Notes: generated from the sequence alone by a model not told the origin. DNA of 64,000 nt from Pseudomonadota bacterium (GCA_023394965.1 JAEWZX010000013.1:1-64000), one strand, 5' to 3'. Shown: positions 42,462 to 51,610, counted from the first letter of the stretch. Made by a program: numbers and translations.

Positions 42462-43231
42462 GCAAGGATTTCGTCAGCCTGGGCGATGGTTTCTGGACTG
42501 TGCACGGAAGTTTCCGCATCGCCGGGATCCTCGATGTCGGCACACAATGTGCGCTGGTACAGCTCAGGAGCGGGAATTTCGTATTCCTCGACAGTTACAC
42601 CTTGAGTGAAGGTGCCCGCGCCCGGATCGACACACTGACCGATGGTGGGCGAAAGGTGGAGGCGATCCTCAACCTGCACCCCTTCCATACGATCCACTGC
42701 GAATGGATGCACCGTGCCTTCCCCGAAGCGAAGCTATACGGCACGGTGCGGCATCACGAAATTCTGCCCGATCTGCCCTGGGCGGATACGCGCTGCGAAC
42801 AAGAGGAGCTGGCCGATCTGTATGCCACGGATTTCGCCTTTTCAGTCCCGCGCGGGGTGCCGCTGGTATGTTCCGATGACAGCGTTCACTTTTCGTCGGT
42901 CCTTGCGCTGCACCGTGCGAGCGGGACGATCCATGTCGACGACACATTCGTTTATCTGCGCAAGGGCTTTCCGCTTTCACTGTTACCCTTCACCGGTCGT
43001 CTGGGCTTCCACCCCACATTGGCCAAGGCGCTGGAGCCGCGCGCGGGCGCTGCCGATGAATTCCGCGAATGGGCGGTGGAACTGGGCATCGAGTGGGCGC
43101 AGGCGCGCCGCATCGCAGCGGCGCACAACGCCGTGCTCGAACTCGATGGGAAGAAACTGCCCGACCTGGTGGGCGAAGCTCTGGGACGGGTCAAACCCGT
43201 GCTCGACGCGCATCGCGCCGAATATGGATAG
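42458..43231 (+). CDS. MBL-like (DUF4336-type) protein without metal site
   Basis: The 257-residue protein follows the strand pattern of metallo-beta-lactamase folds (GILDVGTQCALVQLRSGNFV, FLDSYTLSEGARARIDTL), but the metal-binding HxHxDH is replaced by LNLHPFHTIHCEWMHRAFPE, as in DUF4336-type relatives. Later His/Asp ligands are partly kept (TIHVDDTFVYLR). It is probably not a zinc hydrolase of the usual type. Translational coupling to the nitroreductase (ATGA overlap) suggests a shared pathway, possibly detoxification. Confidence 0.7.
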   Translation: MSKDFVSLGDGFWTVHGSFRIAGILDVGTQCALVQLRSGNFVFLDSYTLSEGARARIDTLTDGGRKVEAILNLHPFHTIHCEWMHRAFPEAKLYGTVRHHEILPDLPWADTRCEQEELADLYATDFAFSVPRGVPLVCSDDSVHFSSVLALHRASGTIHVDDTFVYLRKGFPLSLLPFTGRLGFHPTLAKALEPRAGAADEFREWAVELGIEWAQARRIAAAHNAVLELDGKKLPDLVGEALGRVKPVLDAHRAEYG

Positions 43232-43234
43232 ACC

Positions 43235-43256
43235 GGTGCCGCCCAAGGGCGGCACC
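43235..43256. terminator. Hairpin between convergent genes
   Basis: GGTGCCGCCC (43235-43244) is followed after AA by its exact complement GGGCGGCACC (43247-43256). It starts just after the MBL-like gene and ends eight bases before the stop of the convergent PEP-CTERM gene. There is no T-run on either side, so it may stop transcription only partially, or with Rho. Confidence 0.6.
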
Positions 43257-43263
43257 TGATCGA

Positions 43264-44361
43264 TCAAATCTTGGCTGAACGACGCCGACGGAACAGCACC
43301 GCAGCGGCAGCCAGCAGGAACAGCAGAAATGCGCTGGGTTCCGGGACATTGGTGCCACCGCCCGAAGACGAACTGGATCCGCCGGAGGACGAACCACCCG
43401 GATTGGGCGGCGTGAAGCCCGAATTGAACGTGCCCATATGGAATTCACCGCGCTGGGTAAGCGAAGAAAAGACCGCAGACCCTTCGATGAAATTGCTGGT
43501 CGTCGCCTTCGCCTTGGGGGCGAGAATGGAACCGCGCCAGGCCGTTGTCACAGTCAACGTTTCCGCATCCGGGAAATTCCAGATCACGCTTTCGCCCAGC
43601 TTGGACGAATTGCCGAGGAAATTGTCGTCCAGCACGATGTTCTTGCCCGTGACATTGACGATGACGGTTTCCGCACCGTTCTTGTCGAAGGCGATTTCCC
43701 TGAACGAATCGAGATCGGAGGAGGTAAGGTTGAAAACCGCCGTGCCGTCTTCCCCAGCTTGTGCGCTGAAGCGTGCCCGGCTGCCCTGCCTGATGACGCG
43801 GCTGGTCGCTTCCATCTGCCCCAGATCGTAGGACAGATTGTTCAGGCTGCTCTGAATATAGCTGGCATCCTGTTTCAGATTGACCAGAAACTGCGGATCA
43901 GAAGCTGCCAGACCGCTGTTGACGGTGTTCTGATTGACGTTGGTGTTGCTGATCGTGCCACCGACCTGAACGGTCTGTTTAGGCCCGTTGAGGTTGAATC
44001 CGCTGTTGACGTTGCCGCCGACGATCGCACCCGAACCATTGTTCAGGTTCTTGTGATTACCGTTGACATTACCGACTACGGTTAGGCCCGGCTGACCGCG
44101 GGTCGAAGCAGACGCATTGCCGATATTATAGTTCGATGAAGAGCCGTTGAGGTCGCCGCCAACGAAGGTGCGCCCTTCGACTTCCGAATTGGAATCGAGA
44201 TTGTTGAAAACAACCAAGTTCCATTCGCGCAACGCATCAATGCCACCCGGTGCATTTTGTGCCGCCAGCGGGGCTACAAGCGCGAACGTCCCGAGCGCTG
44301 CCATAGCAGCCAGGAAAGGACGCGTGGTATGTTTGCGCCCTGAATTCGGAGCGATCTTCAT
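43264..44361 (-). CDS. Choice-of-anchor A family protein with PEP-CTERM sorting signal
   Basis: The 365-residue secreted protein has a signal peptide (to about residue 35, ALVAPLAAQ), a choice-of-anchor A domain starting ALREWNLVVFNNLDSNSEVE with several FVGGDLNGSS and VVGGNVNSGF type repeats, a Gly/Ser/Pro-rich linker (about 315-335), and a C-terminal VPEPSAFLLFLLAAAAVLF with an RRRR tail, the PEP-CTERM exosortase signal. It is expected at the cell surface or in the exopolysaccharide matrix. The exosortase is not in the window. Start ATG 44361. Confidence 0.9.
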   Translation of the reverse strand: MKIAPNSGRKHTTRPFLAAMAALGTFALVAPLAAQNAPGGIDALREWNLVVFNNLDSNSEVEGRTFVGGDLNGSSSNYNIGNASASTRGQPGLTVVGNVNGNHKNLNNGSGAIVGGNVNSGFNLNGPKQTVQVGGTISNTNVNQNTVNSGLAASDPQFLVNLKQDASYIQSSLNNLSYDLGQMEATSRVIRQGSRARFSAQAGEDGTAVFNLTSSDLDSFREIAFDKNGAETVIVNVTGKNIVLDDNFLGNSSKLGESVIWNFPDAETLTVTTAWRGSILAPKAKATTSNFIEGSAVFSSLTQRGEFHMGTFNSGFTPPNPGGSSSGGSSSSSGGGTNVPEPSAFLLFLLAAAAVLFRRRRSAKI

Positions 44362-44487
44362 CTTTATAATCCCTGTCTCAGCGGTGATTCCGCCATGTTG
44401 GGAGTGTTCTAACAGCGAGACTGTTAAGTATCCATTGCCAGGCGCGGCATGTCCCTGCCTGAAACGGAATTCGCGGTTTGGCGCCGA

Positions 44488-45690
44488 TCAGCGCAGGCTC
44501 ACGACATTATCCGCCGCCGGACGTTGGCGGCTGCCATCGTAAAGGCTGGCCATCGGCTCGTCTTCCACCACGATCCGTTCGGCCGCACCAAAGCCGTTGA
44601 AATCGGTCTTCATCGCCGCGCCATATGCGCCGAGCATCCCGATCTCGATATAATCGCCGGCCTGGATGTCCTCGGGCAGGACGAAGGGGCCCTGCATGTA
44701 ATCGGCATCGTCGCAGGTCGGGCCGTAGAAGGCAAAATCCATGTCCGGCTTGATCAGATCGTCTTCCAGCGCACGGACGGGGAATTTCCAGTCGACGTGC
44801 GCGGCATCGAACAGCGCACCATAGGCACCATCGTTGATATACAGCTCGTCACCGCGACGCTTTTCCACCTTGACGACCAGCGAGCTGTATTCGGCACACA
44901 GCGCACGGCCCGGTTCGCACCACAACTCGGCGTTGTAGGCGATCGGCAGATTGTAGAAGTTCTGGTGGATGATCTGGAAGTAATCCTCCAGCGGCGGAGG
45001 CTCCATCCCCGGATAGACCGAAGGGAAGCCGCCGCCGACATCGATCATGTCGATAACCACGGACGCTTCGCCGATGGCAATGCGCACACGCTCCAGCGCC
45101 TGGACATAGGCGAATGGCGTCATCGCCTGGCTGCCCACGTGGAAGCACACGCCCAGCCAGTCGGCATGCTGGCGTGCTTCCTGCAACAATGCAGGCGCTT
45201 CGGTCAGGTCGCAGCCGAATTTCGACGCCAGGCTGAGCTCCGAATATTCGGACGACACGCGCAGGCGGATGCACAGGCGCAAATCCTGCGCCGGCTCACC
45301 GGCATCGTCACGGCAGGCGTCGACGATCTTTTCCAGTTCCTCAACCGAATCGAGGCTGAAAGTCTTCACGCCATGCTGGCGGTAAGCTTCGCGGATGGCG
45401 CTGGGCGCCTTGACCGGGTGCATGAAACACAGCGTCGCCTGCGGCAGGGTCGACCGCACCAGGCGCACTTCCGCGATGGAGGCCACGTCGTAATGCGTGA
45501 CGCCATTGTCCCACAGGATCTGCAGCAGGTCCGGCGACGGGTTCGCCTTCACCGCATAGAGCGACTTGCCCGGAAACTTCTCGACGAAGAAACGGGCAGC
45601 ACGCGCTGCGGCATGCGGGCGGTTCAGAATGATGGGTTCGTCGGGCGCGAGCGCGCGAACTACGGACTGGGCGTCAGGGAAATGCGGCAA
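44488..45690 (-). CDS. Ornithine/lysine decarboxylase, fold III PLP enzyme
   Basis: 400 residues from TTG 45690, which has AGGGGGTC about ten bases upstream; a longer TTG start at 45735 is possible. The PLP lysine is in SLYAVKANPSPDLL (about residues 45-58), followed by CFHVGSQAM, DVGGGFP, EPGRALCAEY, and the catalytic-Cys motif YGPTCDDADYMQG near 350, which together fit eukaryotic-type ornithine decarboxylases. It makes putrescine (or cadaverine). The carboxyspermidine genes nearby use putrescine, so it belongs functionally to that cluster though separated by the diguanylate cyclase gene. Confidence 0.88.
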   Translation of the reverse strand: MPHFPDAQSVVRALAPDEPIILNRPHAAARAARFFVEKFPGKSLYAVKANPSPDLLQILWDNGVTHYDVASIAEVRLVRSTLPQATLCFMHPVKAPSAIREAYRQHGVKTFSLDSVEELEKIVDACRDDAGEPAQDLRLCIRLRVSSEYSELSLASKFGCDLTEAPALLQEARQHADWLGVCFHVGSQAMTPFAYVQALERVRIAIGEASVVIDMIDVGGGFPSVYPGMEPPPLEDYFQIIHQNFYNLPIAYNAELWCEPGRALCAEYSSLVVKVEKRRGDELYINDGAYGALFDAAHVDWKFPVRALEDDLIKPDMDFAFYGPTCDDADYMQGPFVLPEDIQAGDYIEIGMLGAYGAAMKTDFNGFGAAERIVVEDEPMASLYDGSRQRPAADNVVSLR

Positions 45691-45950
45691 CTCAAGGGAC
45701 CCCCTAAACAGTCCTTGCGGACCATGAAACGACAAGCTGCCTTGCGGTTAGGAAGTCCCCTTGGGGCAGCGGGAGCGGCGCATATAAATCGTGGCTCATG
45801 AATCGCAAGTGAAATGTTCGCCTCCAATTGCAACCATGCGCGGGGCGCGGCGAGCCTGAGCCGCGACGAGGCGACCGATGAAAATTAGCTCCCTGACATT
45901 TCACCAAAAGTTTAACGGACCGGCAAATAAGTCGTGCTAGCGACGGCAGC

Positions 45951-47642
45951 ATGGGACGGGCCTTTCTTCACCTTCTGATTCTGCTGGGTGTTGCAGCCTT
46001 GGCATTATCGTCGACAGAATCCCGTGCGGCGCATGGACCGGTGCATTGCGTTCTTGCCACTGACGAAGTCCTGAATGTGGCCAAGGCCGCCGAATCGTCC
46101 GGATGGCGCTGCGGCAGCAGCAAGCTCGATGCTCGCGGTGCCCATAGCTGGGTCCGGATAAGCGCCGAAGCGATCCCGCGCGGCGATACTGTCCTGATCG
46201 GCGATGCCATGGCCTCGGATGGCCTGGTGCTTGCTCGGGCGCAGTCAGATGGCCGCATGGTCAGCCGCGTGGTCGATGCAGCGGAAGTGGCAAAAAACTG
46301 GACCACCGGGACACGCTTCGCACTCCCCCTTGCAGGCCTGGATGGAAACGGGCCGCTGTTCGTGCGGATCGATCGCCCGCTGGGCCCGGATGTTGCGGAC
46401 AGCCTCGAAGTCATATCGAGCGATACAGCGGCGAACGATCGGGACCGGTCACTTGTGCTCCTGGGCCTGGTGCTCGGCATGCTGGCACTCACAGCCGTGG
46501 TCAGCGGGTTTATGGCGCTGGCACTGCGGCGCTGGTTCGCGGCCATCCATTTCGTCTTCTCGCTGCTGCTGATGGTCTATGTCGCTGCAGCAGGGTCTCT
46601 GGTGTTCCTGGTCTTGCCGGATCTGTCGCTGTGGGCACGCTCGATCATATCCTATGCCGCTTTCGCCTCGGCTATGGCTCTGCTCGCCCCCTTTGCGCTG
46701 ACCTTTTTCGAACACGACATTCTAACGCCCACCATGCGGCGGGTGGCAGTCATCTGCGGGCTGATCACATTTTCGGCCGCTTTCCTGATGCCGCTGGGCG
46801 CTGTGTTCGGCGTCAGCCTGCGAACGGCCTACAATCTGTTTTTCGTTCCCGGGGCGGTTGCCACGCTGGTCATTACCGGGCTGGCCTGGCGGCAGGGCAG
46901 CCGGGCTGCCCGCCTCTTCGTCCTGGCGTGGAGCGTGCCGTTCCTCTTCGCCCTGGAACGGCTGTTCCGCAATCTCGGCTTCTATTCGCTGCCGCCGATC
47001 GCCGACTTCGGTCTCTATCTCGCCCTTGCCTTCAAGGCGGCCATGCTGATTGCGGCCATCGGATTCCGCGTGAATGCGCTGCGGCAGGAACGCGACGCGG
47101 CGCTGGCGGCCAGCAGCGATCTGGCGCGCGAGGCGCGGATCGACGCGCTCACCGGTCTCGGCAACCGGCGCGATTACGATCGCTATCAGTGGAGGCAGGG
47201 CGAAATGGTGGCCCTGATGGACATCGATTGCTTTAAATCAGTCAACGACACCTATGGCCACGCCACCGGCGACCGTGTGCTCGAATGGCTGGGCAAGATG
47301 CTCCGCCGCGAAGTGGTGAGCGGTACTTTCGCAGGTGCCTGGCGCCTTGGCGGAGAGGAATTCGCCGTGGCCGTGCAGGCCGAGCGTATCGAAATCGCCG
47401 CGCTGGAACTGGACCGGATACGTCGCGAAATACCCTATCTCATCGACGAGCAGGTTCCCGGGCTGGATCAGTCGATAACTGTCAGCATCGGCCTGGCAAG
47501 GATCGATCCTGCGTTTCCCGAAACCGGCTATCGCGAAGCCGACCTGCTGCTTTACAATGCCAAGCGTTCGGGCCGCGACCAACTGTGTTACGACCGCCGC
47601 GAGCCCGCCCCCGAGCCCCCGCTCCGGGCGGCGTCAGCTTAA
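45951..47642 (+). CDS. Membrane diguanylate cyclase with 7TM sensor region
   Basis: 563 residues: a signal peptide (about 1-26), a periplasmic domain to about 165 (jelly-roll-like 7TMR-DISMED2 pattern), seven transmembrane helices (about 165-375), a short coiled coil, and a GGDEF domain from about 400. The active-site loop is WRLGGEEFAVAV and the magnesium Asp is in ALMDIDCFKSVNDTYGHATG. No RxxD inhibition site precedes the loop, so feedback control by c-di-GMP is unlikely. It converts GTP to c-di-GMP in response to a periplasmic signal. Its 3' end overlaps the end of the carboxyspermidine decarboxylase gene by nine bases. Confidence 0.92.
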   Translation: MGRAFLHLLILLGVAALALSSTESRAAHGPVHCVLATDEVLNVAKAAESSGWRCGSSKLDARGAHSWVRISAEAIPRGDTVLIGDAMASDGLVLARAQSDGRMVSRVVDAAEVAKNWTTGTRFALPLAGLDGNGPLFVRIDRPLGPDVADSLEVISSDTAANDRDRSLVLLGLVLGMLALTAVVSGFMALALRRWFAAIHFVFSLLLMVYVAAAGSLVFLVLPDLSLWARSIISYAAFASAMALLAPFALTFFEHDILTPTMRRVAVICGLITFSAAFLMPLGAVFGVSLRTAYNLFFVPGAVATLVITGLAWRQGSRAARLFVLAWSVPFLFALERLFRNLGFYSLPPIADFGLYLALAFKAAMLIAAIGFRVNALRQERDAALAASSDLAREARIDALTGLGNRRDYDRYQWRQGEMVALMDIDCFKSVNDTYGHATGDRVLEWLGKMLRREVVSGTFAGAWRLGGEEFAVAVQAERIEIAALELDRIRREIPYLIDEQVPGLDQSITVSIGLARIDPAFPETGYREADLLLYNAKRSGRDQLCYDRREPAPEPPLRAASA

Positions 47643-48812
47643 CCGGTCGCGGAAGGTTTCGTAACCGAATTCCTTCACCAGTTCGAGCTGGTCGGTTTCG
47701 CTGTCCCACAGATAGATGCTGGGCAGCTGGACGCCGTTGAAGGTGTTGGTTTTCACCATTGAATAATGCGCCTGATCGAGGAAGGCGAAGCGCTTGCCCA
47801 CTTCCGCACCGCCGGGGATGCGATAGTCGCCGATGACATCGCCAGCCAGGCAGGACGGCCCGCCGATGCGCACTTCGGGCACAGTCTGGTCGCTGCTTTC
47901 GCCGAGCATGGCGGGGCGGTAAGGCGCTTCGATCACATCGGGCATATGGCAGGTGGCCGATACATCCGCGACAGCGAAGGGCACTTCGTTAAAGCCGGTG
48001 TCGAGCACCGTTCCCACGAGAATACCCGCGTCGAGCGCCACGGCTTCGCCCGGTTCAATATAGATTTCCGCCCCGCTATCTTCTTTCGCGTCGCGGAGGA
48101 ATTCGACCAGTTCCTCGCGCTGGTAATCGGCGCGGGTGATGTGGTGGCCGCCGCCCATATTGATCCATTTGAGCTGGCCGAACCACGGTTCGATGGCATC
48201 GAACACCTTGTCCCACGTCGCATGCAGCGGTTCGAAATCCTGTTCGCACAGATTGTGGAAATGGATACCGTCGACCTGCGCCATGATTTCGGGCGTCAAC
48301 TGGTCGAGCGGTATGCCAAGCCGGCTTCCGGGGCTGGAAGGATCGTAACGTGGCACTTCGCCCGTGGCATGCTGGGGATTGATGCGCAGGCCGACGTCGA
48401 AATCCTGCCCTGCCGCGCGCGCATTTTCCAGAATCAGCGCCGCGCGTTCCAGCTGGCTGGCCGAATTGAAGATGACATGGTCCGAAAGACGGCACACTTC
48501 TTCCAGTTCTTCGGGCTTGTAGGCCGCGGAATAGGTCGCGATTTCGCCATCGTAGAATTCGCTCGCCAGCCGCGCTTCCCACAGGCCGGACGTACACACG
48601 CCGTCGAGATATTCGCCGATGATCGGCGCGGTCGACCACATGGAAAAGGCTTTCAGCGCCGCCAGCACCTTCACCTCCGCCTCGTCGCGAATATTCGCCA
48701 GCACCTGGCAATTCGCGCGCAGCCTGGCAGCATCGACCACGAACGCAGGGCTGCTGACGCGGTTCAGATCGAAGTGGGCGAAAGCGCCCGGATCGCCGGC
48801 TTTGGTTTCCAT
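47634..48812 (-). CDS. nspC: Carboxynorspermidine/carboxyspermidine decarboxylase
   Basis: The 392-residue fold III PLP enzyme removes CO2 from carboxyspermidine or carboxynorspermidine. The PLP-lysine region is LAALKAFSMWSTAPII (about residues 49-64), with IHFHNLCEQDFEPLHATWD, NMGGGHHITRADY, IEPGEAVALDAG and the catalytic Cys in GGPSCLAGDVIGDY. These are specific for NspC rather than diaminopimelate decarboxylase. Its ATG shares one base with the stop of the upstream lipoprotein gene (TAATG). Fourth and last gene of the minus-strand polyamine operon. Confidence 0.95.
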   Translation of the reverse strand: METKAGDPGAFAHFDLNRVSSPAFVVDAARLRANCQVLANIRDEAEVKVLAALKAFSMWSTAPIIGEYLDGVCTSGLWEARLASEFYDGEIATYSAAYKPEELEEVCRLSDHVIFNSASQLERAALILENARAAGQDFDVGLRINPQHATGEVPRYDPSSPGSRLGIPLDQLTPEIMAQVDGIHFHNLCEQDFEPLHATWDKVFDAIEPWFGQLKWINMGGGHHITRADYQREELVEFLRDAKEDSGAEIYIEPGEAVALDAGILVGTVLDTGFNEVPFAVADVSATCHMPDVIEAPYRPAMLGESSDQTVPEVRIGGPSCLAGDVIGDYRIPGGAEVGKRFAFLDQAHYSMVKTNTFNGVQLPSIYLWDSETDQLELVKEFGYETFRDRLS

Positions 48813-49774
48813 TATTCGTCTTCCGTTTCCTGGGCCAGTTCGAAGGTCAGCACACGGCCCCCTTCCGGATCGGCCAGATAGATCGTGCCGTCTGCGCCGA
48901 TCGCAAGGTCATGGCCCTTGGTCGGCCCTTCTGCCTGCGCATCCAATATCCGCTCGATCGTGCCATCCGGGCGCCAGACGCGCACGATCGCGCCTTCGCG
49001 ATTGCCCGCATCGCGGCCCTCGACCGACACGAAATAGCCCTGCCCCAGCGGCTTCACCGCATAGGGATAGCCGGGGGTGTTGAAGGTTTCGAGCACGCGC
49101 CCGCCTTCGCTGAATATCCTGATCCGCCGGTTTTCCCGGTCCGCAACATAGACCTTGCCGCTCTTCACTGCGACCGAATGCGGCACGGCAAGCCCACCCG
49201 GGCCGGACCCTTCATGGCCCCACTGGCTGAGGAACTTGCCATCGCGATCGAACACGGCGATGCGCGAATTCACATAGCCATCGGCAACGAAAACCGTATC
49301 CCGGCCGAACGCGACATCCGTGGGCCTGCCGAAATGATCGGGCACATCGTCAGACTGGCCCTGCGTCCCGATCGTCATTTCCAGCGTGCCATCGTGCGAA
49401 AACCGCAACACCTGCTGGCGCTGCACATCGGTTATCCAGACCTTGTCGTCATCGTCCACCGACAGGCCGTGCGGCATGACCGTTTCGCCTGCACCCCACC
49501 GGGCCAGCAGTTTGCCGTTGCGCGCAAACATGAAAACTACCGGCTGTTCGATCGGATCGGTGGGAAAGGGTTGCGCCCATTCCCGCCCTGCCCGCTGGAG
49601 CACGAAGATATGGCCGTGGCTGTCGGTGTCCACCGCGCTCACTTCGCCCCAGGCGATACCATCGGGCACCTGCGCCCATTCGCCATTCACCAGCGCCTGC
49701 GGCGCATCTTCCGGTTCGGACGATCCCGAACAGGCCGCAACTGTCAGGGCTAGGCCCAGCGCTAATCGACGCAT
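48812..49774 (-). CDS. NHL/beta-propeller lipoprotein in polyamine operon
   Basis: 320 residues from ATG 49774. Residues 1-15 are a lipoprotein signal ending in the lipobox TVAAC. The rest consists of six NHL-like repeats, for example VSAVDTDSHGHIFVLQRAG, HGLSVDDDDKVWITDVQRQQ, PTDVAFGRDTVFVADGYVNS and HSVAVKSGKVYVADRENRR, resembling peptidyl-hydroxyglycine lyase-type propellers but without a recognised active site. It overlaps the small lipoprotein gene upstream by 13 bases and nspC by one. Periplasmic binding or scaffold role is inferred only. Confidence 0.82.
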   Translation of the reverse strand: MRRLALGLALTVAACSGSSEPEDAPQALVNGEWAQVPDGIAWGEVSAVDTDSHGHIFVLQRAGREWAQPFPTDPIEQPVVFMFARNGKLLARWGAGETVMPHGLSVDDDDKVWITDVQRQQVLRFSHDGTLEMTIGTQGQSDDVPDHFGRPTDVAFGRDTVFVADGYVNSRIAVFDRDGKFLSQWGHEGSGPGGLAVPHSVAVKSGKVYVADRENRRIRIFSEGGRVLETFNTPGYPYAVKPLGQGYFVSVEGRDAGNREGAIVRVWRPDGTIERILDAQAEGPTKGHDLAIGADGTIYLADPEGGRVLTFELAQETEDE

Positions 49775-50166
49775 AGCCCTGCTTCGATTGTGCCATTCTT
49801 CACGGTCGAAAAGCACCCGAACAGGTGATCGTCCCGCTGACAGATGCCCTGGACGGCTTCACCCGGCGTTGCCGTAACCTGACCTTCGGCAACGCACCGG
49901 CCTTCGCACTGATTGCCATCCGCGCAGGCCTTGCCCGCATCGGCGTAAGGCGTCACGCAGACTTCGGCCTGCAGCCGTCCCCGCCGATCGACAAACCCGT
50001 TCCCGGCCGTGCAGGCGTCACGTTCTGCCTGCGACATCGTATAATGGGGCGTCAGGGGGGCCTGTGATGACACGGCATCGGGTTCGGAACCAACGTCGCG
50101 CTCGGGAACCGTGCAGGCCCCAAGCGCGAACGAGGATAATAGAAACAGGCTGGCAAAAAACCGCAT
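49762..50166 (-). CDS. Eight-cysteine lipoprotein in polyamine operon
   Basis: 134 residues from ATG 50166, whose first base is the last base of the carboxyspermidine dehydrogenase stop (TGATG). Residues 1-18 form a signal with lipobox LGAC. The mature part has eight more Cys spread over the last 85 residues (DACTAG, AEVCVTP, KACADGNQCEGRCVAEG, GICQRDD, FGCFSTV, GLCVD), which suggests disulfide-bonded repeats. The start has no ribosome site of its own and probably depends on coupling. No known family recognised. Confidence 0.75.
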   Translation of the reverse strand: MRFFASLFLLSSFALGACTVPERDVGSEPDAVSSQAPLTPHYTMSQAERDACTAGNGFVDRRGRLQAEVCVTPYADAGKACADGNQCEGRCVAEGQVTATPGEAVQGICQRDDHLFGCFSTVKNGTIEAGLCVD

Positions 50167-51377
50167 CAAAAATCGACCGGCCCGTCGAGTTCCTTCACCT
50201 GCCAGGCCAGCCCATGGTCGTTGAGCATGTCCATGAACGGATCGGGGTCCATTTCTTCCATGTTGAATACACCGTCCCCGGCCCATTTGCCGGTGACCAT
50301 CATCGCCGAACCGATCATCGCCGGCACACCGGTGGTATAGGAAACCGCCTGGTTGCCGGTTTCTTCGAAAGCCGCTTCGTGGCTGCAGATATTGTTGATG
50401 TAGAACGTCTTCTCACCCGACCCGTCGAGCGCTTCGCCCGTAGCGATTACACCGATATTGGTGTTGCCCTTGGTCGTTTCACCCAGCGTTTCCGGCTTGG
50501 GCAGCACGGCGGCGAGAAATTGCAGCGGGATGATGTCCTTACCCTGATAGCGCACCGGATCGATCCGCGTCATGCCGACATTCTGCAGCACGGTCAGATG
50601 CTTGATGTATTCATCGCCAAAGGTCATCCAGAAGCGTGCCCGTTCCATCTCCGGATTGAATTTGGCGAGGCTTTCCAGCTCCTCGTGATACATCATGTAC
50701 ATGTTCTTCGGGCCGACGGCTTCGAAGTCGAATTCGACCTTCTTGCCCATTGCCGGGGTTTCGACGAATTCGCCGTTTTCCCAGTGCCGCGCAGGCGCGG
50801 TCACTTCGCGGATGTTGATTTCCGGATTGAAATTGGTGGCAAAGGCCTGACCGTGATCGCCGCCGTTGCAGTCGAGAATGTCGAGCTGGCGGATGGTCTT
50901 CAGCTTGTGCTTCTTCAGCCACATGGTGAACACGCTGGTCACGCCCGGATCGAAGCCCGATCCCAGCAATGCCATCAGCCCAGCATTTTTGAACCGGTCA
51001 TGATAGGCCCACTGCCAGTGATATTCGAACTTGGCTTCGTCCTTGGGTTCGTAATTCGCCGTATCGAGATAGTCGACGCCCGCTTCCAGGCAGGCATCCA
51101 TGATCGGCAGATCCTGATATGGCAACGCAAGGTTGACGACCAGTTCGGGGCCGATCTTCTTGATCAGATTGATCATCGCCGGGACTTCTTCGGCGTCGAT
51201 TTCATAGGTGCTGACATCCACGCCGGTGCGTTCTTTCACCGAAGCGGCGATCGCATCGCACTTGCTCTTGGTGCGGCTGGCAAGGTGGATATTCGTGAAG
51301 ATATCGGGGTTCATCGCCATCTTGTGGACGCAGACCGAGCTGACGCCGCCGGCACCGATCACGAGGACTGTCGACAT
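50166..51377 (-). CDS. Carboxynorspermidine/carboxyspermidine dehydrogenase
   Basis: 403 residues of the saccharopine dehydrogenase superfamily. VLVIGAGGVSSVCVHKMAMN is the NADPH-binding loop, LVVNLALPYQDLPIMDACLE and DYLDTANYEPKDEAKFEYHW follow, and LLGSGFDPGVTSVFTMW is the hallmark shared with CASDH/CANSDH. It reductively joins aspartate semialdehyde to putrescine or diaminopropane. Paired with nspC it forms an alternative spermidine (or norspermidine) route independent of S-adenosylmethionine. GGAG lies ten bases before ATG 51377. First gene of the operon. Confidence 0.93.
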   Translation of the reverse strand: MSTVLVIGAGGVSSVCVHKMAMNPDIFTNIHLASRTKSKCDAIAASVKERTGVDVSTYEIDAEEVPAMINLIKKIGPELVVNLALPYQDLPIMDACLEAGVDYLDTANYEPKDEAKFEYHWQWAYHDRFKNAGLMALLGSGFDPGVTSVFTMWLKKHKLKTIRQLDILDCNGGDHGQAFATNFNPEINIREVTAPARHWENGEFVETPAMGKKVEFDFEAVGPKNMYMMYHEELESLAKFNPEMERARFWMTFGDEYIKHLTVLQNVGMTRIDPVRYQGKDIIPLQFLAAVLPKPETLGETTKGNTNIGVIATGEALDGSGEKTFYINNICSHEAAFEETGNQAVSYTTGVPAMIGSAMMVTGKWAGDGVFNMEEMDPDPFMDMLNDHGLAWQVKELDGPVDF

Positions 51378-51610
51378 GTGTGTATTCTCCGAATTCGAAT
51401 CTTGGGCGCTCCCTAGCGAAATGCGTCAGCAGCGCCAATCGATCCACTGCACTCGTTTCCTACTTCGTCGAAATTCGCCATAGGCCGGTCCATGACCGCT
51501 TCAGTATCCTCTTCTCAACCCACCTATTTTGCTGGTTCGGGCGAAGGGGATTTTTTTCTCCCTGTACTGTGTAACAGGCGGTCCATGTGTTGCACCGGAG
51601 CGATGAACCG

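Noticed and set aside
44449..45801. A 450-codon plus-strand frame opposite ornithine decarboxylase.
   Set aside because: Shadow of the decarboxylase, whose motifs are complete.
50064..51416. A 450-codon plus-strand frame opposite carboxyspermidine dehydrogenase.
   Set aside because: Antisense shadow with no ribosome site.
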